A DNA stretch of 64,000 nt from NCBI RefSeq assembly GCF_027580225.2, contig NC_073351.2, forward strand, positions 4,518,501-4,582,500. Direction: 5' to 3'. The notes beneath the pieces were generated by a model. That model was not told the origin of the DNA. It did not search any database and was given only the letters and a program-made list of their open reading frames with translations. How positions within the stretch are numbered: the stretch's first letter is position 1; every line of letters begins with the position of its first letter. Of the stretch, positions 54,641 to 64,000 are shown one piece after another. Origin of the DNA: Misgurnus anguillicaudatus. Its lineage: Eukaryota > Chordata > Actinopteri > Cypriniformes > Cobitidae. Both the position numbers and the translations under genes were made by a program.

Positions 54641-56434
54641 GTCAGAAGAAATGGTCCAAAAAATGGGGAGCACTGTTGCCTCACAGAGACAAGACACCGA
54701 AGGCACATGACTCGAAACACAAGGTCATGAGTCTTCACATAGAACATGGGACTGCCAGAACCCTGCCATCATGACAAAAGTCATAGAGAATTCCACTGTT
54801 AATTGTAAGATGCATTTCATTGCCCCCCCCAATCACGTGGCCCAGATCAATGTCCCCTTGCAAAACTTTCTTATAATCACTTAGGAAACCCTGGTGTGCT
54901 TTTTAAGCCAACTTATACCACAAGAACCACTTATGATTTGTACAGCAAATGTAAAACTCAAGTTTAGTTTGTCTGGCAGTGAAAATATTGTTGTACTTTT
55001 CCAGAGACCAGCGAAAGACCTTTACAATATTGCCAACACATCTATCAAACTCAGAGATCCAGCTAAACCCCTCATAATGAATGTCATAAAGAAAACAACA
55101 CTATAAGTGCTCAGAAATACAACATTTAACACTGGAGCTTTAAGAAAGCATACCAAAAACCCTCTAATGGTCTTCACATGACAACTTTGGTTTGGTGACA
55201 TCCAGAGAGAATTCTGTTCTCTGTGGCTTTTGTGAAAGGGGAGCACATCGAGTCCCCCTTCTCGTCTCTGCCCAATAACATGCCCCATTGCCCCTGTGTC
55301 ACTGCAAAATAGCCCTCCGAAAACATCTCAGGAAATTGTCTAGCCACTGTCATTGGCTGACAGGCCCATCCATCACACAGGCAGTCAAGGGCATTGGACA
55401 TGCCCACGGTTCATTTAGCCATTCTCACATGACAACAACTTAAAATAAAGACGAAATTACAAATGATAAATTCTATAAACACAGAGATTCATGTTTTCCT
55501 GTCTACCTGAACCAATAATAGTGCCCGTTTTCCCTTGAGCCGTGTTGGTTATCTCTTCATTAGGGTCTTCGTGAAAGCTCCATTGAGGGAACATCATTAG
55601 ACAGAGGATTATGGTGATGCATTATGGGTAACCGGCCTTCTTCGGTTAAACAGGTGCATTTGTGATTGTTAATTGTGGCAGGCGTTTCAGGAGGGTCCTG
55701 CGGGAGCTGTTCCAGCCACATCAGTTGTGATTTGGGATTTATTTCAGTCAATAATATCTGTAATCGTTCCTGGATAAAGATGCTTTTACGGCCTCCCTCC
55801 GTTTGAGCTCTGCCGAAGCGTTGTTTTTTATTTTGACCCTGTCACAAATAAAAACACATAACGGCGGCTGCGATGCTGGAAACTGTCAGAGCATTTTAAA
55901 GGTGGTTAGAGGGAGAGAGATTCACTTACATCTCCAAGGACAAATCAGCAGGACATAAACCTGAAATGATGGACCGCACATAAAACGTTGGTTTGTGCAG
56001 GGCACCGCTGCATCAATGTTTAATAATAGACTACTGATGTACTGATGTTTTTCTTGGGGTCCAAAACCGCTTTTGAACCAAACCGAGTTTATTTCATTCA
56101 TTTGATCACAAAGTATGAAAGTGCTATTTAGTTTTAAAGACAAAAATTAATTACGATTTCTTACGTTTTTAATAAATGCATTAAATGACCAATACATTAC
56201 ATTAGTCAGATAATGATTTAAGTAAAAAAAAAAAATTTATAATAAAAATCTTGGATGTCAGTTGGTCAACAGACCTGAACTACTGAATCAACGTTTCTCT
56301 TAGCCGTGACAATTATTGACAATAATGCACTCATATATTTTCACTTTTTTATTAACTCACTGGCTAAAATTTAGATTTTGTACTAGAACTCCAAGAACTG
56401 TAGCAGTGAATGACATGTGCTGTGATGCATGTAC

Positions 56435-56438
<4 letters not shown>
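54641..56438. other. Low-repeat stretch, candidate conserved non-coding sequence
   Basis: AGCACTGTTGCCTCACAG at 54668 resembles the head of a tRNA-derived fish SINE, but no B box follows. From about 55060 to 55840 composition is balanced, without transposon ends or microsatellites, and open frames on both strands lack domains. Confidence 0.35.

Positions 56439-56490
<52 letters not shown>
56439..56490. repeat. Compound (GT)n-(GA)n microsatellite
   Basis: About 13 GT units pass directly into about 13 GA units. Frames through it read only repeat peptides. Confidence 0.95.
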
Positions 56491-56657
56491 CTCTGTGCTT
56501 TGAACCTGTAAATCCACCTATGGAGAAGGTGAGGTGAGAGAAATGGCAGGTTTTAGGACACTGAATCACCTTGACAGTTGTGTGCACTCTGCTAACAACT
56601 GCTGTGACACACACTCGCACACACACGCACGCGTGCCCACACACACATATGTTGGCA

Positions 56658-56853
56658 TATGTGGTTTACGGGGACATTTCCATAGACACAATGCATTTTC
56701 TACTGTACAAACTGTTATATTCTATTCCCCTTACCTACCCCAGTCCCTAACAAAAACCTGTTGCCAGTATTTAATCTATGAAAAACAACCATTTAGTATG
56801 TTTATAGTAAACATGTCATTATACACTATTCATGTCCCCGTAAACCACATATA
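56658..56853. mobile_element. Small palindromic MITE, TATGTGGTTTACGGGGACAT ends
   Basis: TATGTGGTTTACGGGGACAT and ATGTCCCCGTAAACCACATA are exact inverted copies at either end of 196 bp, and the whole is set between AC-rich tracts. A common fish foldback pattern by recollection. Confidence 0.85.
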
Positions 56854-57210
56854 GCAACCCACACACATACATACACACACGTGTACACAAGCACTTTCAT
56901 CCCAACACAGTTAACAAGCACACACAGAGCATATTTCTAGAATCATCTTTCTCTCTTCAGTCACTGACACACTCCGAGTCATGTTAGTGTGTCGCAGTCC
57001 TGCAGTTGTGTTTTGAAGCTCTTTCACACACAGATCAATTCACAATGGCCCCAATCAGCCCCCGAGGACCAGACGTCATGATCGACACAAGCTCATCTCA
57101 TGAGAGCTATTTATACACCAGGCACCTCAGGTTTGTGTCTGTTCATTTTACTTTAGTTTTCTTCTTGCTGTTTTGCTTTATAAGTTACCTGACATGTTTA
57201 AAATAACATT

Positions 57211-58307
57211 GGTAGCACTTTATTTTACAGTACGTGTACTTACCTTGTACATACTTGGTAGTTATTATGTAACTCTAGAAAAGTACTGGGTAATAACATA
57301 TACATACTTATAGTGGAGGTATACTGTAACTACCGAGAAACATTACTGTACTTACAAATAAATGTACAATTTAAGTATTTAGTATTTACAGGCAAGTTAG
57401 GGTAAATGACAGGTATTTATAGTGTACACATATATGATTACTAATATCAAACACTACTGTACTTACAAATTGAATATACACAATAAGTGTGTACTAGTGA
57501 ATGTACCCAGTAGTTAATGCGTATGATAGTCTGGTTGGGTTTATTACTGTATGATGCTATATCTTCGGTTGTAGGTCTTATGTAATAACTGTGTAAAAGG
57601 CAACACTTTATTTTACAGGCCTGTTTCCATGCAGTTACCATAGACGTACTAGTGAATGTACCCAGTAGTTAATGCATATGGTTATTTAATGCTTGGTTTA
57701 AAGGACAAAGATACTGAGTCTGAGTACCAAAATGGCACATCAGTAATGTTTGTTCTTAGTTATCATATACGTATGGTATAAGTATAACCTACACTTGGCT
57801 GCAGGTACCACACACTTATTGTGTATATACAATTTGTAAGTACAGTAGTGTTTCTTGTTAGTTACAGTATACATACACCATATGTGCCGGTCATTAACTT
57901 ACACTGGCCTACAGGTACCACACACTTATCATGTATATACAATTTGTAAGTACAGTAGTGTTTGATATTAGTTATCATATATGTACACTATAAATACCTG
58001 TCATTTACACTAACTTGCCTGTAAACACTAAATACTTATATTGTACATTTATTTGTAAGTACAGTAATGTTTTTCGTTAGTTACAGTATACCTACACTAT
58101 AAGTATGTATATGTTAGTACCCAGTACTTACCTAGAGTTACATAATAACTAACAAGTATGTACTACTGGTAAGTACAGTAATGATACCAATTAATTACCG
58201 TGTAGATACCTAAAAGTAAGTACCACACATTTGTCGGTAAGTACAACTTATTTGCCATATATGTACAAGGTAACTGTAAAACACGTACTGTAAAATAAAG
58301 TGCAACC
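57211..58307. mobile_element. Palindromic DNA element with exact 8-bp TSD
   Basis: ATAACATT is duplicated exactly (57203-57210 and 58308-58315). Ends GGTAGCACTTTATTTTACAG and CTGTAAAATAAAGTGCAACC are inverted with two mismatches, extended by TACGTGT / ACACGTA. A second GGCAACACTTTATTTTACAG lies internally at 57599, so the element may be a composite of two related copies. An 8-bp target fits hAT but the ends are not classical, so the superfamily is left open. Confidence 0.85.
57800..58130 (+). repeat. About 110-bp tandem repeats, three units
   Basis: ATTTGTAAGTACAGTAGTG (or ...AATG) recurs at 57832, 57942 and 58051, followed each time by TTAGTTA(C/T)(A/C)(G/A)TAT and a TACAC(C/T)AT stretch. 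Periods are 110 and 109 bp. The array is inside the 57211-58307 element. Confidence 0.8.
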
Positions 58308-61300
58308 ATAACATTATTATGGTACCGCAAAGTTGGTTTACATAAATCTGTAACACATGTTTGTGAGTATTCAAGAAAGTAATTTACACAATTTTATTCA
58401 TTACACGACCATGCATTCATTAAAAGTGTAAATATTTTTCAAGGCACAAGAACAAACTCATGATGTTACAGTATGTAAGTAAGCATGCACACATTTGTCA
58501 GCCCACAATCCACATATAATGAGCAACTGCAGAATTCGAACAAATCTTATTGTTTTTTGAGGTGAAGAGAGCGAGACTACAGAAATGACTAAACAAGCTT
58601 TTCTTTTGATGCATATACTGTAGCATGATGAATGAGTTCATGTTTATATCTAATTTGTCATTTTTGTGGTAAAGCAAGACAATCAGAGAGACACATGAGG
58701 CTTGACGTAAAAAAGGCCTAAAGAATAAATGAAGTTGTCCTAATAAACTCGAAAGATTTAATTTAATTCAATATGAATGTAGTCTTTATCATCATTGGAG
58801 ATGGTCAACAGAGATGATTGATATTTACATAATAGCACATCCTCATTAAGCTATATTTGATGTACTCATTTGGTTATAAAGTTTCAGAAGTCTCATGTGT
58901 CTTTGTGATTAGTATTGAATAAATTGCTGATAGTAATCAGTTACAAATTACTAATGACCTAATTCTAGATTCTAATTGAGTTGCTTTACTAATTTTTTCT
59001 GTCTAAACAATAATCATATTACTCATTACTGAGTATGCTTATGAATATTTGATGAATTTTTAAAACCGCTATCAAATGTTGTCTGCTGAACAATACAGAG
59101 GTAGACATCAAATATAAATCGCTGTACAGTGAACAATATAAAAACAAATGTTAGACTATGAACATATAGCTCTTTTTCTGTTAGGTCCATTGTCGTGTCA
59201 GATACTTGTGTTGCTCAATGTGTTCTTTGCATTAGGGCATACAGTAACTTAAATCTAAGCTAACTAACTAACTAAAATCTAAATCTTTACTAAACCCAAG
59301 CCAAACTCAAAAAATGCTTCATTAATGTTGGAAATGCATGTATTCAATACAAAAGCAAGTAAATTTTGCTAATCTTTGAAATTTCAATTACAAAACTTGT
59401 TATGTGGTAGATTCGTTACATTGTGTACAGGGCTACAAATGAAAGATCAGTGCAGAAACATCAAATATCATTAGACCACATCCCATTATTGAACGCTATG
59501 TGATCTTGTGCTAAGTGTAAACAAGCAAATAGTGAAAAGATTGTAGAAGTTTTATTTATTCTTTTTTAAGAAACAATGCACTTGCCGCTGTGCAGTTTTG
59601 TAAATATCACATCTGAATGGCGTTGTTAGGCCTGAGACACAGCCCCTAACCACTTTAGTGACATATTCTCAATATAGCATAGCTTTGAGTGCATTAATGC
59701 TTTTATAAAACGCTCACAGATTTTTTTTAATTATTTGTACTGACTCTTTCATTAATAATAGGCATACAACATTTGCAAAAAGCATCCATATTTGTCCATG
59801 CCCATGTGATTAGAATATAAAAAACCTGAAAAGTGTTAAATTAGGTAAATATAGAACAGATAAAAAATGTGTGATTAAGTTGTGAGTTAAAGGCAGGATA
59901 GGCAGGAATTTCTAAAAAACTTTTTTACAAATTTGTTTAAACTGTCTTAATATACAAATACATAATTAAAATGTAAGTACTCTGAAAAAGAAAGTATAAA
60001 ACTCGAGTTTAAACACAGCTCATTATTTCCATTCTGGACGAAACAAATGATTGGCTTGCGACTATCACTCTCTCTCGCGACCATGGCACCACCCCTGTTG
60101 CTACAGGATCTGCCCACACATGCGCACACCCAATTGATTTGAACGTGCAGGAGGCACTCTAGGAAGAGCAAAAGTACGGCAGAGAAAGTGCATTCAGAAC
60201 TCACAGTACCTGCATATCCAGTCAGCGAAGGCAAACAAAGGAATAAACAAAGAAATCAAATGAGAGTAAATATCGCGTGGCTTTTCTTCGAGTCGACGAT
60301 GCGGTAGCGGAATTGTCTCCGGAGTGTAGTCCTCATCAGAGTCAACAATGCTTTCATCATGGAAACTCTTCCATGCAAAACACTGGCTTAATAGTGAGTA
60401 CTAAAAGCCATCATATTTGTTTATATTCATAGTGATAAAGTTAGGTGTATTATTACATGTGATTGTGACATGATGTTACTACATGCACCGCGCTCCTTCC
60501 TCTCCACTCGTCTGAGGTAAATGATGCTTCTCAATAATATTTTTTTACTCAACATATGTTTTTTTTAACAGAAGTCTCTTGCATGTAAACTACTGTATAT
60601 CAGAGCTGTGCAAAAACTAAAACAAGTGGTGTTATGCAGTGATACACATAGTATGTGATCATATAGGTGATCATATTTGCTTTTTTATAAAACTATCAAT
60701 CGAATACAAAGCTATTACAACAATGTTAATCCATCTTTCCTAAATATAAACTTGATGTAATTTTATGATGTCACTCCCTCATGATGTGAGAATGACCAAA
60801 CCGTTATTATTCTCTAGCTCATATAAAGACCACTACATGAAACGTGAACCCATGATGTTTCATCACTCAATAAAAACTAAATTGGGCTAGATTTTTAATT
60901 GTATGTAACATATTAAAAATCACTAATCAGTAATTCATGTTGACAGATATATTGCTCACAAATGACATAATGGCAAAAGTAATTCGATCACAGTAATGCG
61001 TTAGCCTCCTCTCCCCCCGACTTGTTGTTAGATCATACATTTTAATCTTTATTTCAGTTAAAATAAATTTCTCTTTTGTTCTAAAGCAGCAGAAATTGAG
61101 CACATGTTCCAGGTTAGAGGTCATATGGGTTATGCATTGTTCAGCCGGGCTGGACCCGTGGCTTTCTAAGTGACCCACCCGCCCGATGACCCCCTCTATT
61201 AAACCCTCCTCAGCTGGACAATGCAATCCCCCTCTCTTTTTCTTTTCCTGCAAACACTCGCAGAGAGTGAGCGAGGCAGAGCAGAGATGGTTATATGAGG

Positions 61301-64000
61301 TCCGGCTAGAGGTCATGTTAGGGGTCAATGCTATTCAAAGGTAGGATCAGGACCTCGCAGCCGCAGGCCAATCACAGGACGCTGTGTGCAGGAGATAACA
61401 GCCAAACACAAACGTACAATCGCAACTACAGTATAAGCAAATAAACTTGTTAAAACTGCACACACGATGCGGGCACACACACACACCTGGAGGTAAAGTG
61501 CAGCATGCCATAACCAAATGTCTCTCTTTCTTTAATTCATTCCTACACTTTTTTCTTTCCTTCACTATTACCAGTCAGTATTTCACACTAAAAACAACAC
61601 ACACCCTCAGCCTGGTCCTGTACTGGAGCCACTGGGACCTCCGCTGAACCCATTTCACAGATAACCTTTCCAGCTGCCACATCAAAATGATTTTTAATCA
61701 GGCTACACACCGGACAAAAGTCCCAGGACCCCAGAGCTGGCTCTTCTCGACACACCGCTGTTTGCTCGACAATCACCTGTATCCTTCCTCATTAAAAAAA
61801 GAGAGGCATAAAGAGCGAAAGGATATCCCTCCGTGCACATGGGATATGTTATTTGCACAGTTTAGCTCACTGACAGCACACGTGTGTCCGCCCCCTCCTT
61901 CACCCGCGCTGTGTCTTAATGCTGGTAATCTACTCCACCTCATTCATCTGCATAAAGGAAATCTCTGTTTGAATACTGAAGCTCTACGCTGTTTATTTCC
62001 AGCCTCACGCTGACAGCTGTGTGTGGAGTGTGTGTCTTGGTCTGCGTGTACCGGGAGGAGCGTGTGTGTGTGTTTGAAAGGCAATTCAACTCATCAGCCA
62101 TCCATCACACTATTGACCTGCACTGGAAGACATTGCTGTGACCCTCACACATACACACACACACACCGGTTCATTTTTTAAAAGAATAGCTCCCCCATAA
62201 ATTAAAATGCTGTCATCCCTGACTTATATCATTTTACACCACTGTGATTTTCTTTGTTTTGTGGACAATAAGAAGTGATTTAGCAGAATGTAATTGCAAA
62301 CTGGGCTGTCATGCTCAAAGAAGTAAATAAGATGAAGAAGAAAGCTACAGTAGGAGCATCATAAATGTTTTCCATATGACTTATTATTGCTTATATTCCA
62401 ACTCATATGATAGGTTTGCATTAGAAACACACTAAAATGTAAGTTGAAACTGTATTCAGACAAATACGACTTCCGGAAGACGCACCGAAATCCGCGTCCG
62501 AGAAGATTGGCACGTATTGGCACCCTAGATTTACTGTAAATACAAAAATGACTTTTAGCAACAAGTAATACATTTCAAATTTTTAAATTGAATTAATGTT
62601 TTTTGGTTATCTAGGAGATACGTGTTGAATTGGCGCGTTGGCGCATACAAAGAGAGGGGCACTTGTTTGAAAGCTTGGTAAATAAAGTCAGCCAAAGTAT
62701 TTTCCATCGTGTATGCATGCATTATTTGAACCCTTCTGAAGACTTAATGTATCCCTCCCCATTTTTTGTTTCAGTCAATTATAAAGTTGTACAATATTGA
62801 CAGCATTACAATTTATTGTACTTGTACTGTAGGAAACATAGCTTGGACACCTGCGCCTAAGATCTTTCATTTTCCATGGTAGAAAAAAATATATTTTCGT
62901 TATTTAAATTTAGTTTATCAAATGATATTGAATTTGAACAATTCCAGAGTTTCCCATTTGTGTTTAGATACAGATGTAAATTGTACAAATTGGTGCAGAC
63001 TCAAAATCAACCCCAGAATCAAAACACCACTTTAAACCTGAAGATCACATCTAGCAACCTCTTTATTCAAAGCTATATGTTGATGCTTTGTGGATGGCCT
63101 TTTAGTAATGGGGGATTGACTTCTTACACTGCCTGCAGAGTCAGTGACCTTTGACCTCAGGGGTCACTCACACACAGGCAGCTAAAATTGGTTTCTAACG
63201 CTGACCACGCCAGTCATCACAAGCTCTCTCTGTAATGAGCTCACAGTGATTTCCAAAAACTGTTAGTGGGTTTGACTGTGTGTGCATGACTTTATAACAT
63301 AGTGCAGAGGTGGAAGCAGAGCAAGAAGAAATCTCAAGATCTTAGTTATTGAGAACACACTAAAACACACACACACACACATGCAAGGTCAAGGACATCA
63401 AACGCATTTGCTGAGTGGATGTGAGGGAGTAGTGTGATTCATTTATTGCCCACAAACACACACACACACACACACGTATTGGGTAATTAGTGGAGGCAGT
63501 CCACACAGCCATGAGGCATCTTCTCTTTCAGAGGTTCGGTGGCCTTTTACGTGGTCAAAAGAAGAAATGGCTTCCTTCTCCTTCAAACAAAGGGGAACAT
63601 CATTAAATGTGCTGCCGCCTACAGCCTGAGCCTGATCAATAATCCTGCAAACGGAAGGACGGCAGAGGAGAACGGCCAGGTTAGAGGTGCATTGCCGAGT
63701 AACATAAAGACCTAGAAAGAAAATTACAGCCAGCAGCTCTATGTATGGCCAAAGCACTCGTGTTTTCTGAGGAAATGGGATGCTGGGATGTAACAAAATA
63801 TGTTTACGGCTCAGGGTAGAATGAAATGCAGTTTAAAGAATTCATTTGAAAAATGTGTACTACGCAAAATCTTTGACTTACAGCCGGGCTTCGAAATGAA
63901 GACGTATGCCACCGCGTTCCTCTAAAAAACTCTTAGTGTTGTCACATTAGCATCCGCGATCAGTTTATCGAAGAGAAATCGTATATAATTGCGCATAAAC
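58308..64000. other. Stretch without recognised gene, with short (AC)n tracts
   Basis: TTAAAGGCAGGATAGGCAGG at 59887 looks like a TTAA-element end without partner. On the minus strand 60185-60385 is open for about 65 codons (SIVDSDEDYTPETIPLPHRR and on), unrecognised and without ATG. About 61000-62100 and 63100-63780 are balanced and repeat-poor. AC tracts lie at about 62150-62166, 63364-63381 and 63456-63475. Confidence 0.4.

Noticed and set aside
54668..54686. Possible SINE head AGCACTGTTGCCTCACAG
   Set aside because: Only one short match to a tRNA-derived head; no B box or tail follows, so it is mentioned only as a remark.
56357..56644. 95-codon frame with serine/threonine-histidine runs
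   Set aside because: It translates the (GT)n-(GA)n microsatellite.
63443..63796. 117-codon minus-strand open frame
   Set aside because: It ends in a (Val-Cys)n run from an AC microsatellite; no domain and no splice evidence.
1..64000. Endogenous retrovirus or LINE open frames
   Set aside because: No reverse transcriptase, protease or integrase motif was found in the translated frames, and no long terminal repeats were seen.
1..64000. CRISPR array, bacterial operon or phage features
   Set aside because: Composition, introns, microsatellites and transposon types are those of an animal genome. No regularly spaced short repeats were seen.

Overview
The window reads as non-coding DNA from a ray-finned fish, most likely a cyprinid-type teleost. 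It is AT-rich, full of (AC)n/(CT)n microsatellites, and packed with cut-and-paste DNA transposons and MITEs. The terminal motifs resemble repeats I know from zebrafish and carp relatives; that is recollection, not a search. No host protein-coding exon, rRNA, tRNA gene or CRISPR array could be supported in 64 kb, so this is probably a gene desert or the inside of a very large intron.

Layout. 1-5 kb: microsatellites, a GGTGACCA-type MITE, and two hAT-type elements with exact 8-bp target duplications. 5.0-9.75 kb: a stack of insertions. A CACTGTAAAAA element holds a CACTCTTA element, which holds a PIF/Harbinger-type element carrying a MADF exon, which holds a decayed ZBED-like hAT transposase gene whose intron holds another Harbinger-type element. 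11.7-17.3 kb: foldback MITEs. 19.2-28.1 kb: four more elements with PIF/Harbinger or THAP-type coding relics, and a tRNA-derived SINE. 31-34 kb: two nests of hAT elements with exact or near-exact duplications. 34.6-46 kb: a cluster of TTAA-flanked elements (Kolobok- or piggyBac-type ends) with relic exons on both strands. 47.7-52.8 kb: a broken second hAT transposase and two nested MITE pairs. 54.2 and 57.2 kb: one Harbinger-type MITE and one palindromic element with ~110-bp internal tandem repeats. The rest (about 13.9-15.8, 17.3-19.2, 20-21.5, 28.3-30.7, 55-56 and 58.3-64 kb) lacks obvious repeats and may hold conserved non-coding sequence.

Coding content is almost wholly transposon-derived. 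The only long open frame is the 445-codon hAT transposase core at 7162-8499. Other relics (BED finger, Harbinger transposase N-terminus, MADF, Myb/SANT, THAP, a second hAT) are recognised from short motifs and carry stops or frameshifts. No complete active transposase is present, so every element here would need enzymes supplied from elsewhere.
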